Source: Amoebidium appalachense (Eukaryota > Ichthyosporea). Taken from it: a stretch of 64,000 nt of DNA. Under the pieces are notes generated by a model. It was not told the origin of the DNA and ran no database searches. It was given only the letters and a program-made list of their open reading frames with translations. Numbering within the stretch: the stretch's first letter is position 1; every line of letters starts with the position of its first letter. Shown here one piece after another: positions 33,401 to 43,838 of the stretch. Both the position numbers and the translations under genes were made by a program. The DNA is taken from the NCBI GenBank assembly GCA_963693365.1, contig CAVNZM010000009.1, forward strand, positions 7,130,001 through 7,194,000. The letters are read 5' to 3'.

Positions 33401-34058
33401 AGGCATCGTTCAAATCACCCTTGATGTATTCGGCAGCAGCTTGGGATGTTGAAATGAGGAAGGCTTGGCCAGACGGGGTGTAGTAGGCTTCAATGGTAAG
33501 GGTGGCAGTGCCATGGTCGGTGGTGGTGTTGATGACGATATGGCCGGTGTGAGTGGCCAAGACGGGGGTGCCATTGAAGGCAGTAACGGGAGTCGGTGTC
33601 GGAAGGGGAGTGAGGTCATGGAAGAACTCACGGGTGGGGCAGACAGTCATGTTGCACCCGGAATCCCAGGCAGGGTCGGAGGACACGGGGACGGAGCTAG
33701 CATTGTATGCCGAGAAAGCAAAGGAGACAGATTTCTCACTGCCTTGACGGGAACGGTTGTGTCTGGACATACGGCATTTCGGCTCAGGGCAATCGATGAT
33801 CGTGTGATCAGGCTCGTGGCAGTAGGAGCATGCTTTCACGGACGGGGTGTTAGAACGAGCCGGGGAATCAGAACGACGGGAACCCGAGAAACGGGAACGG
33901 CTGGGGGAACGAGACGTGGACCGGAAGGCAGGCCGGTGGGGGGAACGGGATCGGGTGTGCTGACGGGAGAGACGAGTTCGGAGGTCCGTGCCAGAGGTAC
34001 GGTCAAGTCGGGTGCGTAAGTCACGGCGAGGAAGATCACGGGGGGGGAGCACTGGCAT
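30423..34058 (-). CDS. pol: Copia pol: protease, integrase, reverse transcriptase, RNase H
   Basis: 1211-codon frame. Zinc knuckle CSYCHEPDHTIIDC (77-90, CX2CX4HX4C) after an Arg/Ser-rich stretch; aspartic protease WDSGC (Asp132); integrase zinc-binding HHCC (272-310) and DDE residues at Asp337, Asp399 and Glu435 (NGYVER); a Pro-rich linker (570-665); RT from about 725 with YVDD at 892-895; RNase H with YTDADFAG (Asp1060), TTEAEL (Glu1101) and YCDN (Asp1137); C-terminal NLADILTKPL. RT motif A reads QLGVSTAFLN, where copia RTs have QLDV: codon 806 (31641-31643) is GGC for Gly, removing a metal-binding Asp. The frame overlaps gag by 23 bases. Confidence 0.93.
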   Translation of the reverse strand: MPVLPPRDLPRRDLRTRLDRTSGTDLRTRLSRQHTRSRSPHRPAFRSTSRSPSRSRFSGSRRSDSPARSNTPSVKACSYCHEPDHTIIDCPEPKCRMSRHNRSRQGSEKSVSFAFSAYNASSVPVSSDPAWDSGCNMTVCPTREFFHDLTPLPTPTPVTAFNGTPVLATHTGHIVINTTTDHGTATLTIEAYYTPSGQAFLISTSQAAAEYIKGDLNDASTPSFLFDRLTGRHLVNLRLHNGLYYFKDYTIQPPTRPVALAATTSVNPSIWHHRLGHRAMTSIKDMVKHDLVIGLPSSVLDCDVPDCHGCIMGKTTKAPFKGDRSHSNIPGHEWHWDFFEPTTTSYGGSEVALVTVCRASGLVKIYPMADRTTTLDILTAHTNLVATHAPSKVGVYHFDSGSEFTSKATRAFCLSQGIKASYAPVDCPQLNGYVERRMRFLQEIVRCLLHQVQDQSLSPKLWAEALQHAAYIINVTPSTTANGRTPFEVFYGVKPDISELKVFGCPAYTHVPASKRNKLAPTVKLGMYIGYDLQSHCHRIFNSTTHRVGLFRDVIFDESAYLPFDIPSTLPTPDTTAPSTTPSTLAPLLPSSFPRHPPPTGPPAPVPVQPADPHPAPGNVTPIRPGSPDNFHSAPSSPEVAPPALPNFQVPPPPSPPPPVPAPRRSARLQGKVGLQATTTLPVPPGPPINIDQLPKLVRQLCSGPNGDQAKSALTAEYQAFVDKDIFELVDPPPGANIVGFKWIVSEKTLNSAGDTKIKARGVAQGFSQQYGVDYELIESPVIRPAALRAILALAVVEGHDIHQLGVSTAFLNSPLTEAIYMKQPPGFITMATLGKVWRLKKALYGLKQASKAWYDFLDGILLAHGLTRPKTDPCIYLRFFPNNDVVRAGNYVDDSTITNTRGSTAASDLAAHISKMASCRMSPFDRMLGVDFNHSDPHHLHMHQRSYIMDIIHDFNLTDAKSKSTPIPAGTTVSLADCPPQPFTVPYRELLGRLLWVARCTRPDIAYAIGFLGRFSTNPGKSHWDLLRRVARYLLGTIDLGIDYKYSATQSPILECYTDADFAGCADSKKSTTGYIIEFAGMPIIWYSKLQPITATGTTEAELIALNAGTQEVAWVRDLFKELGCPMLAPTPVYCDNQSTIAIVNSTGIKHRTKHIAVRYHNTKDYIASGDVVVHYVESAHNLADILTKPLPGPSHVHHRARLCLPNIVD

Positions 34059-34794
34059 TTAATGCCATGCTGGACTTGGAGGCACGGTGGGCACGGTTGT
34101 TCCGGAGTTGCATCTTGAGGTCTTGACGTAACTCGATGCCCTTGACGTGGTTGTGGAGGGACTCGAAGTCGGGGAATAGCTTATCACCGAAGTGATAGTC
34201 TTCGATAAGACGGTTGAACTCAGGGGTGAGGTCGTCTCTGGTGGTGAGTTCATTGAAGAACTTCTCAGCTAGACGAGTGAAGTGAATGGACTCATCTTGG
34301 AGAGACTGGAGCTGGTTCACGATGGTCTGCAGACGGCTCAGGTAGGTGGTGAATGATTCACCGGGCTGAAGGGCACAGGCATCCCACTGACGGTGAAGGA
34401 TGCGGATCTGATCGGGTTTGCCTTGGAGATAGTGTTGACGGAATTTCCACATGGCCCGTTCAGGGTCCATGCCAATACGGTACTGGGCAACGGTGGTGAG
34501 GACGGAAGGGTCGATGTTCTGTATCATATGGAGCAGGAGGCAATTGCGGGCCTCCTTGAGTTCCGCGGTAGTGCCGTAGCCATAGAAGGGGGGTTCACCG
34601 TCAACCGCGACGGTGGTGGGGGGGACGTAGTTGTCAGCAAGTACAACATCCACGAGTCGGACACCTTTAGTGCCGGTCATCATGCCGAGAAAAATGATTT
34701 CCCATTGAAAATAGGTGGTTTTGCTATCGGGACCAGTCTTCCCTTCACCTTTCCACATGGTGATTTTGTTTACGCCAGTTTTGTTTGGATCCAT
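34036..34794 (-). CDS. gag: Copia gag
   Basis: 252 codons from the ATG at 34792-34794. Contains a retrotransposon gag (UBN2-like) domain: WKFRQHYLQGKPDQIRILHR, a helical middle and a basic C-terminus. The zinc knuckle is encoded in the pol frame. The stop falls directly after an 8-C run (plus-strand G8 at 34040-34047); a change of one base there would make gag-pol a single polyprotein, the usual copia arrangement. Confidence 0.9.
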   Translation of the reverse strand: MDPNKTGVNKITMWKGEGKTGPDSKTTYFQWEIIFLGMMTGTKGVRLVDVVLADNYVPPTTVAVDGEPPFYGYGTTAELKEARNCLLLHMIQNIDPSVLTTVAQYRIGMDPERAMWKFRQHYLQGKPDQIRILHRQWDACALQPGESFTTYLSRLQTIVNQLQSLQDESIHFTRLAEKFFNELTTRDDLTPEFNRLIEDYHFGDKLFPDFESLHNHVKGIELRQDLKMQLRNNRAHRASKSSMALNASAPPP

Positions 34795-34842
34795 GATTGA
34801 AAAACGAGCCTAGTTCTAGATTTGTGTAGGGAGCGTGCAAAA

Positions 34843-34855
34843 GGGCTGCATAACC
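34843..34855 (-). other. Primer binding site of the copia element
   Basis: GGTTATGCAGCCC directly after the 5' LTR. It matches the complement of the initiator tRNA-Met anticodon arm with one extra base, the half-tRNA priming known for copia elements. Confidence 0.55.
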
Positions 34856-35790
34856 TGTTAAATTGTATAAGTATTTGGGATGTAAGCAGAGACACAGTGG
34901 TGCAGTGTGAAAACACCACAGACACACACAACAACAAAACACGGAACGATCGGAGCAGTGTACACAACAGACATCAATGTTTAGACACGACTGAACTCAA
35001 TTTATTTTGATCGCTAATAAATACCTGAAATTCCCTTAAGTTAAATCCATACATGATTTCCGACCAGTCGGAAATCAGATCTATCTCTAATAGAAACCAA
35101 TCACTATTAACTGATTATTTCCCGGATAGATCCGGAGACACAGGAACGCACACCATAGGTCACAGCTATAAGAAAGAAAAGAGGTGAAGAGTAACGAGGA
35201 AAGAGGTGATGTTTCTAACCTATCATCGGCTACAAAGACTCAGACATTTTCTGACTAAGTCCACTGATTGGATATAGTACGGCAACACACAAAACAAAAG
35301 TGGTTGACTAAGCTATGAATCATACCTGACAAGCTAAAGTGTAACCTAAGTGTTTTTCTACCAATCAAAACATAACGAGTAATATAAATCTACTCAACGT
35401 ATATTAGTGAGAGAGAAATATAATTATGTGAAAGGAAACAAGAGAAGAAAGAAAGAGAAAAGAAAGAAGAAGAAAGAGGAAAAAGAAAAGAAAGCAGGAC
35501 AGAAAACACGAACATGAAAACACAGTTATAACCGAAGATATTCATGTACACATAACATGTACACGTTTCTCCCTCACTGGGTAGACTCGTGTACCTATAA
35601 TCAGTTGCTGTAATCGATATCTAAACACACGAATATAGCCGACACAACACGATTACAAGTACTCAAATACACTGGAGATCGATCTCATAATTTACGTACA
35701 AGGAGCACATCTTTTTCATTAAGTAAATGTATGAAAACATAACACGAACTGAGAAGATCTTACAATATGTAAATACTACGTATTATAACA
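34856..35790 (-). repeat. 5' LTR of the copia element
   Basis: 935 bp, near-identical to 29046-29979; differences are scattered substitutions and small indels (for example near 35085-35095). Confidence 0.93.
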
Positions 35791-35795
35791 ACTGT
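35791..35795. other. Target-site duplication ACTGT (right)
   Basis: Matches 29041-29045 exactly. Confidence 0.92.
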
Positions 35796-36769
<974 letters not shown>

Positions 36770-36870
36770 ACTGGCTGCCAAAAACAAAACTCAAGGCTAA
36801 GAGGGTTTGAAAGAACTAGCAGCGGGAGAGCCGTTAAAATCCCATGTGAGTGTTTCCGTCTTGAAACGTA

Positions 36871-36914
36871 TGTGTTCGAACAAGAAGTGTTTTGTGTTCG
36901 AACAAGAAGTGTTC
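36871..36914. repeat. 22-bp tandem duplication
   Basis: TGTGTTCGAACAAGAAGTGT plus two bases, two copies; each contains the palindrome TTCGAA. Lies 100 bp upstream of the coiled-coil copy 2 start. Confidence 0.85.
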
Positions 36915-37014
36915 TGAGTGATTGCATGAGCAAGATCCGTGCTGTGGTGATAGCCATGGCCAGTGTGTTGGTTTCGCGCCAATTACGTCTCCGCGTACTG
37001 GATCTCTCTGAAAG

Positions 37015-37273
37015 CAATTGGTTCTTAGTGATTGGTTTCTATTAGAGATGGATCTGATTTCCGACTGGTCGGAAATCATGTATGGATTGGACTTAGAGGA
37101 ATTTCAGGTATTTATTCGAAGATCAGAATAAATTCAGTTCAGTCGTGTCTAAACATTGATGTCTGTTGTGTACACTGCTCCGATCGTTCCGTGTTTTGTT
37201 GTTGTGTGTCTGTGGTGTTTTCACACTGCACCACTGTGTCTCTGCTTACATCCCAAATACTTTTACAATTTAA
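37015..37273 (+). mobile_element. LTR fragment of the first copia family
   Basis: The last 250 bp or so of the LTR (plus orientation), ending ATTTAACA at 37273, diverged from the full-length copies (for example an extra G in GAAGATCAG). The 5' part is missing. Confidence 0.8.
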
Positions 37274-37309
37274 CACACACACACATTCACACACACATAC
37301 ACACACACA

Positions 37310-37342
<33 letters not shown>

Positions 37343-37349
37343 CCCCCCC
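37310..37349. repeat. (CT)n and poly-C
   Basis: (CT)n then C9; the TRIM element begins at the end of this C run. Confidence 0.9.
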
Positions 37350-37768
37350 TGTTGGAAGTAGAGTCCGCTGTGACTAGGGTCGTCGTGGCGCGCTTGGGCG
37401 CTGACCCGTTTTTTTTACTGCTTTCAGTGTGTTAACTCCATGACTGAACTCCATGACTTAACTCCATGACTTAACTCCATGACTTAACTCCATGTCTGCA
37501 CCTGGCAGAGACGTGGCTTATATACCCGTGGGGCAGCAGTCTGGAATGTAATCCGGATGCCAGGCGCTAATCGGATTGGTTACTTTCATTTAGATATCTC
37601 TGGGACCAGTGAACCAATCGTTTGCAGTCAAAACACAATTGGCAACATTCCTCAACTATGCAGATGTGCATGTGGTGATCGAGTGTCAGCATGTGTCTAT
37701 GTACACGGAACCAATTGTAAAGCTAACATACACATATAGTGGAGTGAGCGTAAGTCTGCACTCCAACA
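37350..37768 (-). repeat. 3' LTR of the TRIM-like element
   Basis: Contains four tandem AACTCCATGACTT-type 15-bp units near 37435-37497 and, on the sense strand, a TATATAAG motif near 37520-37527 that could be its TATA box. Confidence 0.85.
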
Positions 37769-37777
37769 CCCCTACCC
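37769..37777 (-). other. Polypurine tract of the TRIM-like element
   Basis: GGGTAGGGG immediately before the 3' LTR on the minus strand. Confidence 0.6.
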
Positions 37778-38058
37778 AATTGGAGAAGTGTACACACCAC
37801 TAGAGAAGAGAGAGTGAGTGTGGCTGCTTGCAGGGTAGACCGGGGTGTGCATTCCACTGTGGTGCGTGCCCCGCCAATGAAGTGGAATACTTGACGTTGA
37901 TGTCGCAGGCTGCTGCGGATGGAGTTTGTGGAAGCGAAAGTCTCTACTTCACGGAAATACGCTCGCGGGTGTAGGGTACAGCCTAGAAGTCGGTTTCTGG
38001 GCTCCTCCGTTCAAGGCGTCGTAGGGGACGTGAAGTTAGAGGCCGCGGTGTCGTGTCT

Positions 38059-38071
38059 GGGCCCATAACCC
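38059..38071 (-). other. Primer binding site of the TRIM-like element
   Basis: GGGTTATGGGCCC, one mismatch from the complement of the initiator tRNA-Met anticodon arm. Confidence 0.65.
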
Positions 38072-38490
38072 TGTTGGAAGTAGAGTCCGCTGTGACTAGG
38101 GTCGTCGTGGCGCGCTTGGGCGCTGACCCGTTTTTTTTACTGCTTTCAGTGTGTTAACTCCATGACTGAACTCCATGACTTAACTCCATGACTTAACTCC
38201 ATGACTTAACTCCATGTCTGCACCTGGCAGAGACGTGGCTTATATACCCGTGGGGCAGCAGTCTGGAATGTAATCCGGATGCCAGGCGCTAATCGGATTG
38301 GTTACTTTCATTTAGATATCTCTGGGACCAGTGAACCAATCGTTTGCAGTCAAAACACAATTGGCAACATTCCTCAACTATGCAGATGTGCATGTGGTGA
38401 TCGAGTGTCAGCATGTGTCTATGTACACGGAACCAATTGTAAAGCTAACATACACATATAGTGGAGTGAGCGTAAGTCTGCACTCCAACA
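38072..38490 (-). repeat. 5' LTR of the TRIM-like element
   Basis: No difference seen from 37350-37768 over 419 bp, implying very recent insertion or conversion. The sense-strand TATATAAG is near 38242-38249. Confidence 0.85.
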
Positions 38491-38735
38491 CCCCCCCCCC
38501 CCCCCTCGCCATTCAGCCTCGCACAACCATCTTCACACAATAACCCCTCATTAAGTTCCGGTTTGTGTGTAGAATCTAGAGTCATTGCCCGAGGAGATCT
38601 GTGTGACTGAAGATAGTGAGCCGAGGCGATGAGGTTACCCACTTGAACGAGCCTTTCAGCAGACCAGCGCACTTGAACTTGGATGACGTGGAATTGTTGT
38701 TTTGTACGGGTCTAAGGGAGCAGAGTGCACAGAGG

Positions 38736-39422
38736 TGTCATGTAAAACACGACTAACACATTAATGAGAGGGCAATCGGAGTTGTTCACGAGACATTGAA
38801 AGATTTCAAACAACAGCTGATTCTTTATTGTGCTCTCGGTTCCTTTTGTACTTGCGACTTATCACCTTATCACAACTAAAGAGGGAGAACCAATCGGTTC
38901 TATCAGAAGATAGAAAAACACATTCCGACAGAGCATACGCATTCCAACTTCCGATTAAACTAAAGTGTAGAAACTCTTACTTAAATAAATTAAGTAATTA
39001 AACATCTAGTCACTATTAACTCACATATATATTTATGTTCGTCTCTATAAAGAAACTTATTTAAATACATATATTTCCTAATAGTCGACACTCTCAAAGT
39101 GAAGACACTTTGCAATAAACCGAATTCCATATATATCTATTGTCCAATCACAACACACATATATTAACAGACAGGAATGCACAACACAATCTACAGATGT
39201 ACTCGCTCGCGACTATTGGCGAGCCATCCTTTTGAGAACAAAACTAGGCCATTTTGAAATAAAGGAAAGACAACGAGTGAGGCTAGCCAATCACGCTACC
39301 TCTCAGATAAACAGAGGAGAGCAAACAGAAATAAAATACAATAAGTTCTTATCAGGCAAGAGAGCCAGGTGTGCACAGATCTACAGATATCTGTGCCCAC
39401 AGAAACAAGGGAGAGAGAGATA

Positions 39423-39456
<34 letters not shown>

Positions 39457-39468
39457 GAGAGAGAGAGG

Positions 39469-39560
<92 letters not shown>

Positions 39561-39652
39561 ACAAAGAAGGAAAACAGACACGAATACAAACAAGCTAGGA
39601 CACATACATACTTCAAGGCTCTTGCTGTCATACATGGTGACGTATTCCAACA
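38736..39652 (-). repeat. LTR of the second copia family (3' LTR)
   Basis: The boundary at 39652 is supported by TGTTGG following a purine tract; the left boundary at TGT/ACA is inferred. Contains poly-G (39424-39455) and (GA)n (39456-39560). Confidence 0.6.
39424..39560. repeat. Poly-G and (GA)n inside the LTR
   Basis: G run of about 32 bp followed by about 100 bp (GA)n. Confidence 0.94.
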
Positions 39653-40369
39653 TCCCCACTCAAGGGGTTGAAGTTTGTGTTCTCGTGTCTGTTGATGTGA
39701 CGGTAGATGAGGTCCAAACACAGTAGGGGCCGTCACACTCAAGTTTCCCCACTCGAGGATGCAAACCGAAGATCCTTGAGGTGGGAAGGAGAAAATCAAA
39801 ACTGAAGAGGCACACAACGACGGTTGCCTCTGAAGACTCGGAATAATAAATCATGGTGGTTATCGTCGATATACATATATAGAGGAAACACTAGTGTATG
39901 TGTGACGTGTTGGTGGCTAATGGTTTATACTGGGGACCACCCAGGTAAACACAAGGCATGAACATCTTGTGGACTGATTTATAGACTGGTTGTCAACAAG
40001 TTAAGACACGGGGAAGGTGCATCCCGTGGACTAGGTTTAGACAGGCAGTCAACCAGCACGCCATGGCTATAGATAATTATTTATACTGGGACGCCATCCC
40101 AGTTCGACATATATATAAAGTCGAATATAGAAGAAAACCAATATATATGGTGGGATATGAATATAAATAAACGACGGATGGTGGAGAATAATCCCCACTG
40201 AAGATGCACACATATGACGATGTAAGACTGAGTCCCCACTGATGAAGAGAAACGATGAGGAGTAGTAGACTTTCGTTGGGAGGCATCTTGATCACCGTAG
40301 GTGTGTCAACTGCTGTCCAGGGCCCCAACCTACTCAGAAACCACTCGATGATGAACACCAGTGCACGGG

Positions 40370-40452
40370 TCAGTCACGGAGACTGAGGTTGGCACGGTGT
40401 GTGTCGTAGGCCGGACCAGCCAGAGGCTTGGTGAAGATGTCGGCCAGGTTCT
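40370..40452 (-). pseudogene. Copia pol C-terminal remnant
   Basis: About 27 codons of the RNase H/pol tail ending in TGA at 40370-40372; 5' truncated. Confidence 0.75.
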
Positions 40453-40800
40453 TCATCAGCAATCTTGTTGCGGCATCCAAAAGCTGTCGTAAACTACCCG
40501 ACGACATCGGAAACCCCTCAACACCTCCAAAACTAACCCCAAATACATATCATTGCTCCCCGACGTCCAATGGATGTGTCGTAATCTGCTCGATCCGATA
40601 CCCGATGCACCAATGGATGTACATAGAACCCCGCGAGTGCATATCCAATGGGTGTGCAATGTAGCCATCTAACCGACGTGCAATAGATCCAACATACGAC
40701 GTCCAGTCGGTGGGTATATGACGGCGGCCAGGGGGCATTCAGACAGTCGTAACACCGTCTACGGGAGGATCAGAACGCCACCCTGTGGACGATCTTATGC

Positions 40801-40952
40801 ATGTCTATGGTTTGATGTAAAGCCATATAACGGAGCACTGTAAACGCATCGAATGTATGGTATTAATACCCTCTTGATCAAATACGTATGACTATCACAT
40901 GTATGTCTATCGTTTGTTGTAAAGCAATGCAATGGAGCACTGCAAAACCATC
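40801..40952. repeat. Diverged 100-bp tandem duplication
   Basis: Segments near 40801-40851 and 40902-40952 share ATGTCTATSGTTTG, TGTAAAGC, GGAGCACTG and AACSCATC in register. Short CCAATGGRTGT motifs recur nearby (40567, 40610, 40647). Confidence 0.65.
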
Positions 40953-41380
40953 CAGTTGATTATAAAAATAGATCGAAATCCAATCGTTCAGACGCCCTTA
41001 CCGACATCCGAAACACAACCAGTGGATATACCATGGGTGGGTTTGTGCTAACCCATGACCTATCATAAGATGTGATTTGCATCCTACTACAGATTACATT
41101 ACGATGTTGTAAACAGATGCATAGGAGGACATTACGACATATAATGTAGATGACGCATATTAATACATTTGACGTCGTAACGTACACTTGCCTATGTTGT
41201 AAGGGTGTGCTATGCACATGCACAATGTGCTTTTTGGTGCGTCATAAACCCATCCTTACATGCATAATGGCATGTTCAATGTATGATAATGATATCATAC
41301 ATCATACGTCATAAAATCACTGTAAGGACAAATACAATATGACATCAGACGGTAAGAAGAGCGCATAAAGATGTTTCTTT
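40953..41380. other. Region without a supported gene
   Basis: AT-rich sequence with recurring ATGTATGT/CATAC motifs; nothing recognised. Confidence 0.4.
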
Positions 41381-41382
41381 GC

Positions 41383-41569
41383 GTCTCGCTCCACAGGAGC
41401 AGAGACGGATACCATATGTACTTTTTTGTCTCGCTCCACTGGACCAGAGACCACGCCTGACAGTTTGTTTTTTCTCACAATTTGTTACAAATTTTTAAGT
41501 CTCGTTCCACAGGAGCGAGACTGCAATACAACAAATTTCTATGTCTCGACTCCGGAGTCTGCTCCAGAC
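41383..41569. repeat. Cluster of four GTCTCG-CTCC hairpins
   Basis: Palindromes with stem GTCTC-GCTCC and loop ACA or ACT: 41383-41406, 41428-41451, 41498-41522 and a variant with nested GACTCCGGAGTC at 41543-41569. They are separated by unrelated AT-rich spacers. Confidence 0.75.
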
Positions 41570-41621
41570 TGCACTAGACACCAAAACATATCAAAAAAAG
41601 AAAAAAAAAAAAGAGGGTGGT

Positions 41622-41651
41622 GGGGGGGGGGGGGGGGGGGGGGGGGGGGGG
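41622..41651. repeat. Poly-G
   Basis: About 30 G; a second G run is at 41721-41738. Confidence 0.93.
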
Positions 41652-41974
41652 CTTCTATCATCCCACTAGTCCTCATCCTCATCCTCCCCACCCTCATCTC
41701 CTTCCTCCCCCCCAGCCAGGAGGGGGGGGGGGGGGGGGAAGGAGTATAAAAGAGCAGCAACGAACATAAACAAAACTCAAAACAAGCAAACTATTATGCG
41801 GGTTTCTAAGAAGCTCCCAACATCATTAAACCAAACACATGCTAATCCCTTGACAGAAGAGTAACAAGGTGTGTGTGTATGTGTATGAGGCCCCCCCCCA
41901 AAAAAAGGACGCCCAACATGACAATATAAGGGGGGCACTCTTACACCAAACCATACCATACCAAATGCCGGCAG

Positions 41975-43838
41975 TGTTGTAATACGTAGTATTTACATAT
42001 TGTAAGATCTTCTCAGTTCGTGTTATGTTTTCATTCATTTACTTAGTGACAGAGATGTGCTCCTTGTACGTAAATTATGACATCGATCTCCAGTGTATTT
42101 GAGTACTTGTAATCGTGTTGTGTCGGCTATATTCGTGTGTTTAGATATCGATTACAGCAACTGATTATAGGTACACGAGTCTACCCAGTGAGGGAGAAAC
42201 GTGTACATGTTATGTGTACATGAATATCTTCGGTTATAACTGTGTTTTCATGTTCGTGTTTTCTGTCCTGCTTTCTTTTCTTTTTCCTCTTTCTTCTAAT
42301 TTCTTTTCTCTTTCTTTCTTCTCTTGTTTCCTTTCACATAATTATATTTCTCTCTCACTAATATACGTTGAGTAGATTTATATTACTCGTTATGTTTTGA
42401 TTGGTAGAAAAACACTTAGGCTACACTTTAGCTTGTCAGGTATGATTCATAGCTTAGTCAAACACTTTTGTTTTGTGTGTTGCCGTACTATATCCAATCA
42501 GTGGACTTAGTCAGAAAATGTCTGAGTCTTTGTAGCCGATGATAGGTTAGAAACATCACCTCTTTCCTCGTTACTCTTCACCTCATTTCTTTCTTATAGC
42601 TGTGACCTATGGTGTGCGTTCCTGTCTCTCCGGATCTATCCGGGAAATAATCAGTTAATTGTGATTGGTTATTTTAGACATAGATCTGATTTCCGACTGG
42701 TCGGAAATCATGTATGGATTTGACTTAAGGGAATTTCAGGTATTTATTCGAGATCAAAATAAATTGAGTTCAGTCGTGTCTAAACATTGATGTCTGTTGT
42801 GTACACTGCTCCGATCGTTCCGTGTTTTGTTGTTGTGTGTGTCTGTGGTGTTTTCACACTGCACCACTGTGTCTCTGCTTACATCCCAAATACTTATATA
42901 ATTTAACNNNNNNNNNNNNNNNNNNNNNNNNNNNNNNNNNNNNNNNNNNNNNNNNNNNNNNNNNNNNNNNNNNNNNNNNNNNNNNNNNNNNNNNNNNNNN
43001 NNNNNNNNNNNNNNNNNNNNNNNNNNNNNNNNNNNNNNNNNNNNNNNNNNNNNNNNNNNNNNNNNNNNNNNNNNNNNNNNNNNNNNNNNNNNNNNNNNNN
43101 NNNNNNNNNNNNNNNNNNNNNNNNNNNNNNNNNNNNNNNNNNNNNNNNNNNNNNNNNNNNNNNNNNNNNNNNNNNNNNNNNNNNNNNNNNNNNNNNNNNN
43201 NNNNNNNNNNNNNNNNNNNNNNNNNNNNNNNNNNNNNNNNNNNNNNNNNNNNNNNNNNNNNNNNNNNNNNNNNNNNNNNNNNNNNNNNNNNNNNNNNNNN
43301 NNNNNNNNNNNNNNNNNNNNNNNNNNNNNNNNNNNNNNNNNNNNNNNNNNNNNNNNNNNNNNNNNNNNNNNNNNNNNNNNNNNNNNNNNNNNNNNNNNNN
43401 NNNNNNNTGTGTGTTGCCGTACTATATCCAATCAGTGGACTTAGTCAGAAAATGTCTGAGTCTTTGTAGCCGATGATAGGTTAGAAACATCACCTCTTTC
43501 CTCGTTACTCTTCACCTCATTTCTTTCTTATAGCTGTGACCTATGGTGTGCGTTCCTGTCTCTCCGGATCTATCCGGGAAATAATCAGTTAATTGTGATT
43601 GGTTATTTTAGACATAGATCTGATTTCCGACTGGTCGGAAATCATGTATTTGACTTAAGGGAATTTCAGGTATTTATTCGAGATCAAAATAAATTGAGTT
43701 CAGTCGTGTCTAAACATTGATGTCTGTTGTGTACACTGCTCCGATCGTTCCGTGTTTTGTTGTTGTGTGTGTCTGTGGTGTTTTCACACTGCACCACTGT
43801 GTCTCTGCTTACATCCCAAATACTTATATAATTTAACA
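41975..43838 (+). mobile_element. First-family copia LTRs around an assembly gap
   Basis: A full-length LTR (41975 to the gap at 42908, beginning TGTTGTAATACG) and, beyond the gap, the last 431 bp of another LTR (43408-43838, ending TTTAACA). Orientation is plus, opposite to the element at 29046. The outer flanks (GGCAG and ACACC) do not match, so either these are two insertions or the gap hides a rearrangement. Confidence 0.8.
42908..43407. other. Assembly gap (500 N)
   Basis: Exactly 500 N between two copies of one LTR; a placeholder length, probably standing for an unassembled element interior. Confidence 0.97.

Larger units (their letters stand above)
29046..35790 (-). mobile_element. 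Full-length Ty1/copia LTR retrotransposon
   Basis: 6745 bp with LTRs at 29046-29979 and 34856-35790, ends TGTTA...TAACA, and a perfect 5-bp target duplication ACTGT (29041-29045, 35791-35795). The LTRs differ by roughly a dozen bases, so the insertion is fairly recent. Gag (34036-34794) and pol (30423-34058) are intact open frames with protease, integrase, RT and RNase H in copia order (integrase before RT). The primer site lies next to the 5' LTR and the purine tract AAGTGGGGA next to the 3' LTR. Defects: an RT motif A Asp replaced by Gly, and a one-base frame difference between gag and pol. A 120-bp G-rich tract lies in the 3' untranslated part. Confidence 0.95.
37350..38490 (-). mobile_element. 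TRIM-like non-autonomous LTR retroelement
   Basis: 1141 bp: two apparently identical 419-bp LTRs (37350-37768, 38072-38490) with TGTTGGA...TCCAACA ends flank only 303 bp of DNA without any substantial open frame. Read on the minus strand, GGGTTATGGGCCC (38059-38071) directly follows the 5' LTR and matches the complement of the initiator tRNA-Met anticodon arm at 12 of 13 bases. GGGTAGGGG (37769-37777) directly precedes the 3' LTR. CCCCC on both outer sides is consistent with a 5-bp target duplication in a poly-C tract. This is the architecture of terminal-repeat retrotransposons in miniature, mobilised in trans, here plausibly by copia enzymes. Confidence 0.82.
38736..40452 (-). mobile_element. 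3' end of a second copia element
   Basis: The pol C-terminus (40370-40452) reads NLADIFTKPLAGPAYDTH to a stop, clearly homologous to the full element's NLADILTKPLPGPSHVHH. A long 3' untranslated segment with several GTGGGGA-type purine tracts follows, then an LTR beginning TGTTGGAATACG at 39652. The left LTR end is probably 38736 (TGTCATG), giving about 917 bp. Everything upstream of the last 28 or so pol codons is missing. Confidence 0.75.

Noticed and set aside
37557-38461. Duplicated 60-codon frame (37557-37739 and 38279-38461)
   Set aside because: It is the same LTR read twice in the TRIM-like element; no protein features.
42754-43469. Open frames through the N gap
   Set aside because: They are bridged by unknown residues only and otherwise read LTR sequence.
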